A stretch of 64,000 bases of DNA from Pseudomonadota bacterium. GTDB lineage: Bacteria > Pseudomonadota > Alphaproteobacteria > Azospirillales > Azospirillaceae. Below the pieces are notes generated by a model. The model ran no database searches. It had not been told where the DNA came from and saw only the letters and a list, made by a program, of their open reading frames with translations. The position numbers and the translations under genes are program-made. The stretch spans positions 124,001 through 188,000 of the forward strand of contig JAFAFA010000013.1 of NCBI GenBank assembly GCA_023423695.1, read 5' to 3'. Shown in pieces: positions 25,587 to 34,387 of the stretch. The number at the start of each line of letters is the position of its first letter. Position 1 is the first letter of the stretch.

Positions 25587-27128
25587 ATGATGGGCCAGCT
25601 GGACCTTACGGGACCGTCGATCCGCTTGACGCTGCCACCGCATGGACGGATGGCGCTCGCCGGCGCGGCGCTGGCCCTGTCGGTCATGGTCGCGGGCGGT
25701 GCGGCCCGGGCACAGCCGTCCTTCGACTGCAAGGCGGCCTCCACGCCGGTGGAAAAGGCGATCTGCGCCGACCCCAAGCTGGCCGATGCCGACAGTGAGA
25801 TCGCCGACGCCTACAAGACTTTGCAGGCCCTGTCCGGCGCTGCCGACCGCGAGCGGCTGCGGGCGGAGCAGAAGGCGTGGCTGGCCCAGCGCAACCAGTG
25901 CGCCACGGCGGGATCCGGCCTCGCCGCGTGCCTCGCTCCGGTCCTCGACGCCCGCCGCGCCGCGCTGGCCGAGTCGGTGCCCAAGGCGGTCGCCACGGTG
26001 TCGTCCATCGTCGACGGCATCGCCGCCGACCCGGCCGGCGCCTCCAAACGGCTGGCCGAGCTTCGCGGCGGGCTGGGCAAGGGGTGGACGGCCTATGCAT
26101 TGCGCTTCGGCCCTTCCCCCGACCGTGCCAAGGCGGAGGCGCTGCTGCGCGAGGCCGTCGAGGGCATCGAGGATCCCTATGCGCGCGAGACCGCGTCGGG
26201 TGTCGACCTGACGACCGACGAGGGATTCCTGACCGCCTTGCGGGTGGTCAGCGACGATGTCGAGATGGCGTGGCCCTGCTCGGTGATGGAGCGGCGCGGT
26301 GCGGCGGCCTGGAAGGCGATGGAGCCGCTCTACGGCAGCAGCCGCGACAATTTCGGTGCCCATCCCGCCTGCCCGGACGACAACGCCCTGCTCGCCTCGC
26401 CCGCCTGGAAGACGGTGGATGACCTGCTGGCCCCGATGCTGGAGGCCGCGTCCAACCGCACCGGCACCATCCGCTTCGCCAGCTACCGCCAGATGGGCAT
26501 CGACCGCATGAAATCGGCGGTCGATCCGCGCCTGTTCCTCGCCGACGCGCCGGAACTGGCGGCGCTGGTCAAGGATGCCGCCGGCTGGAGCAACCCGCGC
26601 TGGATCGCGCCGGGCTGGGGCGAGCGTCTCCGCACCGCGGTGGACGGGGCTGTGGCGGCCTGGACGCCGCAGATCGCCGGCCGCTACGCCATCGGCACCG
26701 CCGAGGCCCGCCGCATCGCCGAGGCGGTGGCCGCCCAGGGGCTGGGCGGCAGCATCGGGCTGATTACCGACAACCTGGAACTCCAGAAGGACACCCGCCT
26801 TCCCGATTGGCTGCGCGGCAGCTGGAGCTGGACCGGCGGTGCGGAGGACACGCCCTTCGGCAGCCCCGCCGGCAAGGCACGCATCGACGCCACCAGCATC
26901 TGCGTCGGCAGCGAATGCGGCGGCTATGACGTCGCCGGCCAGGGCGAGGACGCCCCCTTCGACCCGAAGGAGGTCAAGGCGGCCGGTGTCGCCGCGGCTC
27001 CCAACGCCGCGAAGCTGGCAGTCAGCCTCGCGCCCGTGTCGGCCGGCTTCAGCCTGACCATGGTTCCGCTGACCGGCGGCAACGTGCTTGTCACCGGCAC
27101 GGCCAAGCCGCTGCTGTTGAAGCGGTAG
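25587..27128 (+). CDS. secreted LprI-like domain protein
   Basis: A 513-residue exported protein. After an N-terminal signal peptide (hydrophobic MALAGAALALSVMVAGGAARA, cut before QPSFDC in outline), an LprI-like (DUF1311) domain at ~45-140 shows FDCKAASTPVEKAICADPKLADAD, LRAEQKAWLAQRNQCA and a conserved cysteine pattern. LprI of mycobacteria inhibits lysozyme; function here is only inferred. The remaining ~370 residues, with Cys pairs in CSVMERRG, HPACPDD and SICVGSECGG, match no family I know and may be a periplasmic domain stabilised by disulphides. GGGAGAC precedes the start at 25587 (a second ATG is at 25590). Confidence 0.75.
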   Translation: MMGQLDLTGPSIRLTLPPHGRMALAGAALALSVMVAGGAARAQPSFDCKAASTPVEKAICADPKLADADSEIADAYKTLQALSGAADRERLRAEQKAWLAQRNQCATAGSGLAACLAPVLDARRAALAESVPKAVATVSSIVDGIAADPAGASKRLAELRGGLGKGWTAYALRFGPSPDRAKAEALLREAVEGIEDPYARETASGVDLTTDEGFLTALRVVSDDVEMAWPCSVMERRGAAAWKAMEPLYGSSRDNFGAHPACPDDNALLASPAWKTVDDLLAPMLEAASNRTGTIRFASYRQMGIDRMKSAVDPRLFLADAPELAALVKDAAGWSNPRWIAPGWGERLRTAVDGAVAAWTPQIAGRYAIGTAEARRIAEAVAAQGLGGSIGLITDNLELQKDTRLPDWLRGSWSWTGGAEDTPFGSPAGKARIDATSICVGSECGGYDVAGQGEDAPFDPKEVKAAGVAAAPNAAKLAVSLAPVSAGFSLTMVPLTGGNVLVTGTAKPLLLKR

Positions 27129-27273
27129 GGGAAGTAGAGGCGGACCGGGCGGCCGGCGGTGCCGCTTCTCCTGCCCGGTGAACGCGAATCTCTTGCCTGC
27201 ATCGTTCGGGTAGGCGACACTTCGCGGCGCGTGCTCCGGTTGCGGAGCCGGGCGCGGCTTTCCGGGGGGAGGC

Positions 27274-27717
27274 ATGGCACGGAACCTGAAGGCGCTTGGG
27301 TTGTGGCGCACGGCGCTGGTCGCCAGCGTCCGCCGGGACGGGCCTGACCTGTCGGCGCGGCAGCTGGCGATCCTGCTGCAGGTCTATCTGACCGATCCGC
27401 CGCACACCGTGCGTGGCCTCGCATCCCTGCTGAACATCTCCAAGCCCGCCGTGACCCGCGCGCTCGACCGGCTTTCGGTGCTGGGCTTCGTCAAGCGCAA
27501 GCGCGATACGGAGGACAAGCGCAACGTGCTGGTCCAGCGCACGGTGAAGGGCAGCGTCTATCTGTCGGACTTCGCCGAACTGGTGATCGCCGCCGGCGCC
27601 GTGACGCCGGAGGACATGAGCCGCATCCAGGCCGACGAGGAAATCGCCGCCGCCGCCAAGACCAGGCTGGAGGCGGAACTGCAGGACGTGTCGGCCCTGG
27701 AAACATCCACGTCCTGA
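27274..27717 (+). CDS. MarR family transcriptional regulator
   Basis: A 147-residue protein: LSARQLAILLQVYLTDPPHT leads into the winged helix VRGLASLLNISKPAVTRALD (recognition helix) and LGFVKRKRDTEDKRNVLVQR (the D-x-R-D/S-x-R-x wing). The C-terminal helix is consistent with dimerisation. It presumably represses a nearby gene in response to a phenolic or oxidant ligand, but no divergent neighbour is present: the next gene is convergent. GGGGGAGG lies just before the start. The regulon cannot be inferred. Confidence 0.85.
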   Translation: MARNLKALGLWRTALVASVRRDGPDLSARQLAILLQVYLTDPPHTVRGLASLLNISKPAVTRALDRLSVLGFVKRKRDTEDKRNVLVQRTVKGSVYLSDFAELVIAAGAVTPEDMSRIQADEEIAAAAKTRLEAELQDVSALETSTS

Positions 27718-27765
27718 CGGATGCCTTGGCCGCTCGACGGCGGCAGGCATCTCTTCGATCAGGCC

Positions 27766-27860
27766 GTCATCCCCGCGAAGGCGGGGATCCAGGCATTGTG
27801 TCGGGGCATGTCGTCGGGCAACCAAAGGGCAAGCTGGATTCCCGCCTTCGCGGGAATGAC
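27766..27860. repeat. interspersed palindromic repeat (REP-like)
   Basis: GTCATCCCCGCGAAGGCGGG with ATCCAG, and 40-odd bases later CTGGATTCCCGCCTTCGCGGG ending in AATGAC, form inverted arms of about 27 bases with two mismatches. Each arm is itself a hairpin around GAAGG/CTTCG. Such GTCATCCCCGCGAAGGCGGG elements are dispersed in many proteobacterial genomes (REPIN-type). It lies between convergent marR and the hydroxyacid dehydrogenase gene. Only one copy is in the window. Confidence 0.8.
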
Positions 27861-27892
27861 CGCCGATAATGCGCCGCTTGCCCCTTCTCTCC

Positions 27893-28882
27893 TTACAGAA
27901 GCGCTTCCAGCACGCGGTCGGGCGGGGTGTGGCCGTCGATGAAGGTCTTGATGTTGATCACCACCTTCTCGCCCATGTCGATGCGGCCCTCGATGGTGGC
28001 GGAACCCATGTGCGGCAGCAGGACGACGTTGTCCAGCCGCAGAAGCTTCGGGTTGACGGCCGGCTCATGCTCGAACACGTCCAGGCCGGCGCCGGCGATC
28101 TCGCCCTTCGACAGCATGCGGGTCAGCGCCACCTCGTCGATCACCTCGCCGCGCGAGGTGTTGACGATGTAGCAATGCGGCCGCAGCAGCTTCAGCCGGC
28201 GCTCCGACAGCAGATGGTAGGTGGCCGGCGTGTGCGGGCAGTTGATCGACACGATGTCCATCCGCGCCAGCATTTGGTCCAGGCTGGACCAGTAGGTCGC
28301 CTCCAGCTCCTGCTCCAGTTCGGGATGGACGCGGCGGCGGTTGTGGTAGTGGATCGACATGCCGAAGGCGCGCGCCCGGCGCGCCAGGGCCGAGCCGATG
28401 CGGCCCATGCCCAGGATGCCCAGCCGCTTGCCGCTGATGCGGTGGCCCAGCATGGTGGTGGGGCCCCAGCCGGTCCACTGGCCGGAGCGGACCAGCCGCT
28501 CGCCTTCCGCCACGCGCCGCGCGGTCGCCAGCAGCAGCGCCATGGTCATGTCGGCCGTGTCGTCGGTCAGGACGCCGGGGGTGTTGGTGACGATGATGCC
28601 CCGCTCGCGCGCCGCCTTCAGGTCGATGTGGTCGACGCCGGTGCCGAAGGAGGCGATCAGCCGCAGCTGAGATCCGGCGGACTCGATCAGGGCGCGGTCG
28701 ATGCGGTCGGTGACGGTGGGCACCAGAACCTCGGCGACGGCCATCGCCTCCTGCATCTGGGCGGGGGTCAGCGGAATGTCGTCCGGATTGAGCCGGGTGT
28801 CGAACAGCTCCATCATCCGCGTCTCGATGACGTCCGGCAGCTTGCGGGTGACGACAACGAGCGGCTTCTTCTTGTCGGTCAT
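27893..28882 (-). CDS. D-2-hydroxyacid dehydrogenase (glyoxylate/hydroxypyruvate reductase type)
   Basis: A 329-residue NAD(P)-dependent enzyme. Catalytic residues are in FGTGVDHIDL, NTSRGEVIDE (Arg and Gly), LDVFEHEPAV (Glu) and LLPHMGSAT (catalytic His). The nucleotide site is LGILGMGRIGSALARRARAF in outline. It is closest in pattern to D-glycerate dehydrogenase/GyaR, which reduces glyoxylate or hydroxypyruvate, but the substrate is inferred. The start at 28882 (MTDKKK) has GGGAGG upstream; the frame extends further with no family similarity. An SH3-domain gene is divergent. Confidence 0.88.
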   Translation of the reverse strand: MTDKKKPLVVVTRKLPDVIETRMMELFDTRLNPDDIPLTPAQMQEAMAVAEVLVPTVTDRIDRALIESAGSQLRLIASFGTGVDHIDLKAARERGIIVTNTPGVLTDDTADMTMALLLATARRVAEGERLVRSGQWTGWGPTTMLGHRISGKRLGILGMGRIGSALARRARAFGMSIHYHNRRRVHPELEQELEATYWSSLDQMLARMDIVSINCPHTPATYHLLSERRLKLLRPHCYIVNTSRGEVIDEVALTRMLSKGEIAGAGLDVFEHEPAVNPKLLRLDNVVLLPHMGSATIEGRIDMGEKVVINIKTFIDGHTPPDRVLEALL

Positions 28883-29135
28883 CGGTGCTGGTCCTCCCTT
28901 GCCCCGGCCCGCCCGCATCTCACGGTCCCTGCTGGGCTGCTCCGGTCCCTGGTTGCCATACCAACTGCCCGTTGGACTGTCCAGAAGTCCGTCGCGAAAG
29001 CCCATCCCGCGACACGAGGTCCGGCAGTTGGACCGCAGCCTGGGATCGGGGGTGGCCGCGCTTGCCCTATCGAACGGGTGGTCTCTATAGTGCGGCCCGA
29101 TTTAGCCGCTCCCTTCCGTCAACACCGGTGCCGTC

Positions 29136-29687
29136 ATGCTCGTCCGCCGCTCCGTCCTCGCCATGCTGGCCCTGATGATGGGGCTGGGCGCGGCCTGCGG
29201 CAGCACGGCCTATGGCGGCAGTGCCTGGGCCGCGGAGAAGGGTACGGAGAATCGCAAGGACCCCACCCATGCGTCGGGCCTGCCGATCCCCCGCTTCGTC
29301 ACCGTGCGCGTCGGCGAGGTGAACCTGCGCTCCGGACCCAACGGCAGCTACCCCATCGAATGGGTCTTCCGCCGCAAGGACATGCCGGTGGAGATCATCC
29401 AGGAATTCGACACCTGGCGCCGCATCCGCGACTGGGAGGGGGCGGAAGGCTGGGTACACCAGAGCGCCCTGTCCGGCCGCCGCGGCGTCCTGATCGTCGG
29501 CCAGACCCGGACCGTGCACGAGGCGCCACGCGGCGACAGCGCGGTGGTGGCGCGGGCCGAGCCGGGCGTCATCGGATCGCTGAAGAAATGCCGCGACGAC
29601 TGGTGCGAGGTGGAGCTGAAAGGCTATCGCGGCTGGATGAAGCGCGCCGATTTCTGGGGCACCTACGCCGGCGAGAAGATCGAGTAG
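29136..29687 (+). CDS. secreted SH3-domain protein
   Basis: A 183-residue protein with an N-terminal signal peptide (MLVRRSVLAMLALMMGLGAA) ending near AWAAEK. Residues ~52-115 form an SH3-type domain: TVRVGEVNLRSGPNGSYPIEW, then WRRIRDWEGAEGWVHQSALSG; a second half (VGQTRTVHEAPRGDSAVVARAE, CRDDWCEVELKGYRGWMKRADFWG) may be another SH3-like unit. Such envelope proteins probably bind peptidoglycan. It is divergent from the hydroxyacid dehydrogenase and precedes argG by about 110 bases. No strong Shine-Dalgarno is seen. Confidence 0.75.
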   Translation: MLVRRSVLAMLALMMGLGAACGSTAYGGSAWAAEKGTENRKDPTHASGLPIPRFVTVRVGEVNLRSGPNGSYPIEWVFRRKDMPVEIIQEFDTWRRIRDWEGAEGWVHQSALSGRRGVLIVGQTRTVHEAPRGDSAVVARAEPGVIGSLKKCRDDWCEVELKGYRGWMKRADFWGTYAGEKIE

Positions 29688-29796
29688 GCGCTCCCCACAG
29701 CCGTTCGGCGCCTGAACGGCGCCCGCGGGGCTTGAAGGTGGGCGGGAAAGGCCTTACGGTCGCGGCCTTACCTTTCTCTACTGCAAGAGCAGTCCC

Positions 29797-31032
29797 ATGA
29801 GCGGCGCGTCCGGCAAACAGATCAAGAAAGTGGTGCTCGCCTATTCGGGCGGCCTCGACACCTCGGTCATCCTGAAGTGGCTGCAGGAGACCTATTCCTG
29901 CGAGGTGGTGACCTTCACCGCCGACCTCGGCCAGGGCGAGGAGCTGGAGCCCGCCCGCAAGAAGGCCGAGCTTCTGGGCATCAAGCCGGAAAACATCTTC
30001 ATTGACGATCTGCGCGAGGAATTCGTTCGCGACTTCGTCTTCCCGATGTTCCGCGCCAACACGCTCTATGAAGGCACCTACCTGCTCGGCACCTCGATCG
30101 CCCGGCCGCTGATCGCCAAGCGCCAGATCGAGATCGCCAACATGGTCGGCGCCGATGCCGTCGCCCATGGCGCCACCGGCAAGGGCAACGACCAGGTCCG
30201 CTTCGAGCTGGGCTACTACGCCCTGCGCCCGGACATCACGGTCATCGCGCCGTGGCGCGAGTGGACCCTGAACAGCCGCACCACGCTGCTTGACTACGCC
30301 GAGAAGAACCAGATTCCGATCGCGAAGGACAAGCGCGGCGAGGCCCCCTACTCCACCGACGCCAACCTCCTGCACATCTCGTACGAGGGCAAGGCGCTGG
30401 AGGACCCGTGGGTCGAGCCGGACGAGGACATGTACACCCGCTCCGTCGCCCCGGAAAAGGCGCCGGACACCCCGACCTACATCGAGGTCGAGTTCAAGAA
30501 CGGTGACGCAGTCGCCATCGACGGCAAGGCGCTGTCCCCGGCGGCCCTGCTGACCGAGCTGAACCGGCTCGGCGGCGAGAACGGCATCGGCCGCCTCGAC
30601 CTGGTCGAGAACCGCTATGTCGGCATGAAGTCGCGCGGCGTCTACGAGACCCCGGGCGGCAGCATCCTGCTGGTGGCGCACCGCGCGATGGAGAGCATCA
30701 CGCTCGACCGTGGCGCCGGCCACCTGAAGGACGAGCTGATGCCGCGCTACGCCGAGCTGATCTATTGCGGCTACTGGTGGAGCCCGGAGCGTCTGGCCAT
30801 CCAGGCGCTGATCGACCAGACCCAGTCGCTGGTCAACGGCACCGTCCGTCTGAAGCTGTTCAAGGGCAACGTCACGGTCGTCGGCCGCAAGTCGCCGAAC
30901 TCGCTGTACCGCATGGACTATGTGACCTTCGAGCAGGACAGCGTCTACAACCAGAAGGACGCCGAAGGCTTCATCAAGCTGAACGCGCTCCGCCTGCGTC
31001 TGGGTGCGATGGCCAAGCAGAAGATCGGGTAA
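29797..31032 (+). CDS. argG: argininosuccinate synthase
   Basis: A 411-residue enzyme that condenses citrulline and aspartate with ATP to give argininosuccinate and AMP, in arginine synthesis. The PP-loop AYSGGLDTS is at residues 15-23; TYLLGTSIARPLIAKRQIE and ATGKGNDQVRFELGYYAL carry the conserved binding loops; APWREWTLNSRTTLLDYAE and PYSTDANLLHISYEGKALED, in outline, complete the core. Length (about 400-410) matches the family. A hairpin with a T-rich tail follows the stop. No other arg gene is adjacent, so it is transcribed alone. Confidence 0.97.
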   Translation: MSGASGKQIKKVVLAYSGGLDTSVILKWLQETYSCEVVTFTADLGQGEELEPARKKAELLGIKPENIFIDDLREEFVRDFVFPMFRANTLYEGTYLLGTSIARPLIAKRQIEIANMVGADAVAHGATGKGNDQVRFELGYYALRPDITVIAPWREWTLNSRTTLLDYAEKNQIPIAKDKRGEAPYSTDANLLHISYEGKALEDPWVEPDEDMYTRSVAPEKAPDTPTYIEVEFKNGDAVAIDGKALSPAALLTELNRLGGENGIGRLDLVENRYVGMKSRGVYETPGGSILLVAHRAMESITLDRGAGHLKDELMPRYAELIYCGYWWSPERLAIQALIDQTQSLVNGTVRLKLFKGNVTVVGRKSPNSLYRMDYVTFEQDSVYNQKDAEGFIKLNALRLRLGAMAKQKIG

Positions 31033-31043
31033 GCTTCGGGAGT

Positions 31044-31080
31044 TGCGGGAGGGCCGGTGGCTCTCCCGCACCCGTTTTCC
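31044..31080 (+). terminator. intrinsic terminator of argG
   Basis: Arms TGCGGGAG and CTCCCGCA around an 11-base loop, then CCCGTTTTCC. It lies 12 bases after the argG stop. The run of four T is short, so strength is uncertain. Confidence 0.6.
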
Positions 31081-31101
31081 TTTGCACGACGAACCCCGTC
31101 T

Positions 31102-31845
31102 TTACAGGCGCGGGTCGTTGAAGCCGGATTTTTCGAAATGCAGGGTCTGGTGCGGGAATTCGCACAGGGCCTGTACACTGTCGCGGCGCAGGAACAGCCG
31201 CCAGCTCTGCCAAGCCGTCGGTTCGGGCTTGCGGAACGCCGCACACTCCAGCAGCGCCAGATTGGCGCCTCCGCGAGGATCGCGGATCGACAGATAGCGG
31301 ATGGCCTGAATGCCGCTCGCTCGTGCCGCCTCGGCCAGATCCTGACAGGCGACATACTCGGTGGGATGGGTCCAGCAGGCGCCCTCCCCGTTCAGCGGTT
31401 CCGCCGTCAGATCCAGCCCGTCATCGGTTCCATACAGGACACCGAAGGCCGTGTACTCGCCCGGATTGGCCGGCAGCGGGGTATCGGGGGAGTCGGCGAA
31501 GAACAGCAGCCGGTAGAAGGCCAGTTCGGCCACGGCGGTCGCCACCGCCTCCGCGGCATAGAAGACGCCGGGTGTCCGTCCGGCCCGGCGGAAACGCGAT
31601 CCGACCGGATACTCCGCATCGTAGCGGAACGGCGACGACAGCAGGAAATGCAGCCCCCGGCAACCGGCGGGCACCGGTGGCTTGGTCTGCTCCAGCAGCT
31701 CCTCCAGAAGCCCTTGCTCCTGCCAGTCATCGACCAGCTTGAGCGTGGAGACCTTGTGCTGCGCCTCGACCAGCCGCCACGCCTCGCCCGCCAGCGGGCG
31801 CCGCTCAGACGACAGCGCGTCGGCTGTCCAGATACGCGATGACAT
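31102..31845 (-). CDS. RES domain toxin
   Basis: A 247-residue protein of the RES family. RES proteins are NAD-degrading or ADP-ribosyl-type toxins paired with Xre/ParS antitoxins; their name comes from conserved Arg, Glu and Ser residues. Here the conserved pieces include LSSPFRYDAEYPVGSRFRRA, GVFYAAEAVATAVAELAFYR and, near the end, FEKSGFNDPR. The gene overlaps the upstream antitoxin gene by 41 bases on the same strand, so the two are translationally coupled. No strong Shine-Dalgarno precedes the start, as expected when the ribosome is handed over from the upstream gene. Confidence 0.85.
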   Translation of the reverse strand: MSSRIWTADALSSERRPLAGEAWRLVEAQHKVSTLKLVDDWQEQGLLEELLEQTKPPVPAGCRGLHFLLSSPFRYDAEYPVGSRFRRAGRTPGVFYAAEAVATAVAELAFYRLLFFADSPDTPLPANPGEYTAFGVLYGTDDGLDLTAEPLNGEGACWTHPTEYVACQDLAEAARASGIQAIRYLSIRDPRGGANLALLECAAFRKPEPTAWQSWRLFLRRDSVQALCEFPHQTLHFEKSGFNDPRL

Positions 31846-32185
31846 TCATCAGTCCGGGAATGGTCTGGATCTGCTCGAGCGGTTTGCCGCCCAATGCGCG
31901 GTTGTCGTTGCGCAGCCACGCCGCGGCGACCTCCGCCTCGCCGCCGACGATGCTGTCGAGCGAGCGGTAGAGCCGGATGAACAGAAGCGCCAGTTCGAAT
32001 TCCTTGCTGCGCTCGGACAAGGGCAGGTCCTTGGTCCGCATCCGCGACAGGGTGGGTTCGGATACGCCGATGATCTTCGCCAGCACGCCGTTGGAAACGT
32101 GCAACTGCTCCGCCGCGCGCAGCACCGCCTTGGTGACGACGGAAGCCGCCGCGGGAGCCCTGGTCGCCTGCACCTGAGAGGTCAT
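31805..32185 (-). CDS. Xre/MbcA/ParS-type antitoxin
   Basis: A 126-residue protein with an N-terminal helix-turn-helix region (AAEQLHVSNGVLAKIIGVSE) and a ParS/MbcA-like C-terminal domain (DUF2384: FIRLYRSLDSIVGGEAEVAAA, then WLRNDNRALGGKPLEQIQT and GLMNVIAYLDS). It should neutralise the RES toxin and repress its own operon. The start at 32185 lies 12 bases from a long palindrome on the coding strand. The frame extends upstream to 32239 without family similarity. The gene precedes and overlaps the RES toxin gene. Confidence 0.85.
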   Translation of the reverse strand: MTSQVQATRAPAAASVVTKAVLRAAEQLHVSNGVLAKIIGVSEPTLSRMRTKDLPLSERSKEFELALLFIRLYRSLDSIVGGEAEVAAAWLRNDNRALGGKPLEQIQTIPGLMNVIAYLDSRRAVV

Positions 32186-32196
32186 GGCACGCCTCC

Positions 32197-32234
32197 TTCT
32201 CCTGAAAGGAAGACTTACATTCCTTTCAGGAGAA
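32197..32234. promoter_or_regulatory. palindromic operator of the RES/Xre module
   Basis: A perfect 15-base inverted repeat (TTCTCCTGAAAGGAA at 32197-32211 and its complement at 32220-32234) around an 8-base spacer lies 12 bases before the antitoxin start. It should overlap the promoter and ribosome-loading region, so it is likely the autoregulatory operator bound by the antitoxin or the complex. The long symmetry is far beyond chance. Confidence 0.85.
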
Positions 32235-32302
32235 AGCAAGGGTCGATCACCGATCAGGGTCCGGATCCTGTGGCGGCGGGGGCATCCAGAGCCCCCGATG
32301 CG

Positions 32303-32857
32303 TCACTTTCCCGCCGCAGCAACCACCTTGCCGATGACACCCAGCGCGAATTTCAGCACCGCCTCGTCGGCCAGCTTGCCGTCCTTGATCTTCTCGCCGA
32401 CGGTGCCGATGACCACCTGGGCGCCGCCGATCAGCTTGGCCGGGATCGCCAGCAGCGTGTCGTTCACCTGCTGGTGCGCGCGCACGCCGCCGGTGAAGGC
32501 GGGGGAGTTGGAGATGACCAGCACCGGCTTGCCGTTCAGCGCCGACTTGCCGTAGGGACGCGATGCCCAGTCGAGCGCGTTCTTCAGCACGCCCGGCATG
32601 CCGTAATTGTACTCCGGCGTGACGATGACCACGCCGTCGGCCTCGGCGATGGCCTGACGGAAGGCCTGGACCTCCGCCGGGGCGTCGGGGGTGTCGATGT
32701 CCTGGTCGTAGAGCGGCAGGCGCAGGTCGCGGATGTCCATGCTGAGGCCGGCCGGCAGGGCGTCCTGCAGCCCGCGCAGGACGGCCAGCGAGTTGGAGTT
32801 GCTGCGCAGGCTGCCGGGCAGGCCCAGCAGTTTGGCACGCACCGTTGCATCGGTCAT
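32303..32857 (-). CDS. NADPH-dependent FMN reductase family protein
   Basis: A 184-residue flavodoxin-fold protein: LLGLPGSLRSNSNSLAVLRG (phosphate-binding loop for FMN) and TPEYNYGMPGVLKNALDWAS (the signature of the ChrR/AzoR/ArsH-type NADPH-dependent FMN reductases). It reduces quinones, azo dyes or chromate at the expense of NADPH; the physiological substrate is unknown. It is the downstream neighbour of an aldo-keto reductase gene, 41 bases away on the same strand, and the two may form a small redox operon. GAGGAAAGG lies upstream of the start. Confidence 0.9.
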   Translation of the reverse strand: MTDATVRAKLLGLPGSLRSNSNSLAVLRGLQDALPAGLSMDIRDLRLPLYDQDIDTPDAPAEVQAFRQAIAEADGVVIVTPEYNYGMPGVLKNALDWASRPYGKSALNGKPVLVISNSPAFTGGVRAHQQVNDTLLAIPAKLIGGAQVVIGTVGEKIKDGKLADEAVLKFALGVIGKVVAAAGK

Positions 32858-32897
32858 GAAGCGGTTGCCTTTCCTCTTATGGTCGAACCCGTCGATA

Positions 32898-33938
32898 TCA
32901 GGCGCGGTTGGGGTGGGACGGGCCGCTGCCCGCCCCGGTTCGGGCGATGGAGTCGGCGATCCCGTCGAGGTCCTCCGGCGTCAGGGTCAGGGTGGCGGCG
33001 TCCAGCCAGCCATCAACCTGGGCCGGCGTGCGGGCGCCGACAATGGCCCCGGTGATCGCCGGCCAGGACAGCACCCAGGCCACCGCGACGGCGGCGATGG
33101 TGGTGTTGTGCCGCTCGGCGACCGGGCCGAAGGATTGGGCCAGCGCCAGGTTGCGCTCCAGCGCCTCGCCGGTGAAGTTGGCGTTGCTGGACCGCCAGTC
33201 GTCGGCCGGCAGCGCCTTCGCCCGCTCCACCGTGAAGCGGCCGGTCAGCAGGCCGGCCTGCATCGGGCTGTAGACGATGACGCCGGTCTGGTGCGACAGG
33301 CACCAGGGCAGTTCCGACGCGGCGACGTCGCGGCGGATCGCCGAGAAGGGCGGCTGCAGCGTGTCGACATGACCCAGCCGCTCCGCCGTCTCCAACTGGG
33401 TGGCGTTGTGGTTGGACAGGCCGACGGCGCGGACCTTGCCCTCCCTCTTCAGGTCCAGCAGGGTCTGCCAATACTCCTCGACCGCCTCATGTTCGGCCGG
33501 CCAGTGCATCTGGTAGAGGTCGATGCGCTCGACGCCCAGCCGCTTCAGCGACGCTTCCAGTTCGCGGCGGATGCTGTCGGGCTTGCCGATCCGGCGCGGC
33601 ATCGCCTTGCGGTCGGCCTCGTCCCACACCAGACCGCATTTGGTGAAGACATAGGGCCGCTCGGCCTCCGGGATTTCGGCCAGGGCCCGGCGCACGATCT
33701 CTTCGGAATGTCCAAGGCCGTAGACGGCGGCGGTGTCGATCCAGTTGATGCCGCGCTCCACCGCATGGCGGATGGCGGTGACCGACTGGCTGTCGTCCTG
33801 CGCTCCCCAGCCGGCGGCCCAATCCGGCCCGCCGATCGCCCAGGCGCCGAAGCCGACGCGGGTGATCGCCATGTCGGTGGTGCCGAAGCGGCGGGTCGGC
33901 AATCCCGTCCTGCTGACGCCGTTGCTTGTCGTGCTCAT
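32898..33938 (-). CDS. aldo/keto reductase
   Basis: A 346-residue NADPH-dependent reductase with the AKR tetrad: DTAAVYGLGHSEE (Asp and catalytic Tyr), VFTKCG (Lys) and LYQMHWP (His). The N-terminal FGTTDMAITRVGFGAWAIGG and the C-terminal IVGARTPAQVDGWLDAA, in outline, bind cofactor. Length and pattern are those of the general-stress aldo/keto reductases of the Tas/YdjG group. The start at 33938 has GAGGAGG immediately upstream; the frame extends further to 34136 without family similarity. It is upstream of the FMN reductase gene on the same strand. Confidence 0.9.
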   Translation of the reverse strand: MSTTSNGVSRTGLPTRRFGTTDMAITRVGFGAWAIGGPDWAAGWGAQDDSQSVTAIRHAVERGINWIDTAAVYGLGHSEEIVRRALAEIPEAERPYVFTKCGLVWDEADRKAMPRRIGKPDSIRRELEASLKRLGVERIDLYQMHWPAEHEAVEEYWQTLLDLKREGKVRAVGLSNHNATQLETAERLGHVDTLQPPFSAIRRDVAASELPWCLSHQTGVIVYSPMQAGLLTGRFTVERAKALPADDWRSSNANFTGEALERNLALAQSFGPVAERHNTTIAAVAVAWVLSWPAITGAIVGARTPAQVDGWLDAATLTLTPEDLDGIADSIARTGAGSGPSHPNRA

Positions 33939-34183
33939 GGTTACCTCCTCGATGATGGCGGTGACATGGGCTTGGCGGTCCCGGCTTTCCAACAATTCAT
34001 AGGCGGATTGCACGTTGGCAGCCTGCGCGGACGATGCCGACCCGACTGTGACCATCTTGGGCTCTGACTGTTGACGGAGGCGACGGCTACCCAGTTTGAG
34101 GTTACACAAAGGGTGTCCGCCGACGCCGGTGGGCACCGAATGGATCGACGGCAGCTTCGGCCGGAGCGAAAACGGGAGGCGAC

Positions 34184-34381
34184 ATGGCGACGCGGCGACT
34201 GGATCGGGAAGACCACGTCCGGAAACATCTGGCGCTGATGCTGCAGGATTGGCAGGAGCAGACCGGCCGCGACATGGCGACCGCGACCGCCGACCAGCGG
34301 CTTCAGCACTGCACCACCCTGCTGATCGACCTGCTGGGCGAAGCGGAGCGGGCGGACGAAGCCGCCATGACCGAAGGCTGA
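34184..34381 (+). CDS. small helical protein, unknown function
   Basis: A 65-residue protein beginning MATRRLDREDHVRKHLALML with a second helix (QRLQHCTTLLIDLLGEAE). It has no signal peptide and no metal site. GGGAGGCGAC lies immediately upstream of the ATG. It sits between the divergent aldo/keto reductase and the convergent SDR gene. Function unknown; the ribosome-binding site is the main support that it is translated. Confidence 0.55.
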   Translation: MATRRLDREDHVRKHLALMLQDWQEQTGRDMATATADQRLQHCTTLLIDLLGEAERADEAAMTEG

Positions 34382-34387
34382 GAGTGC

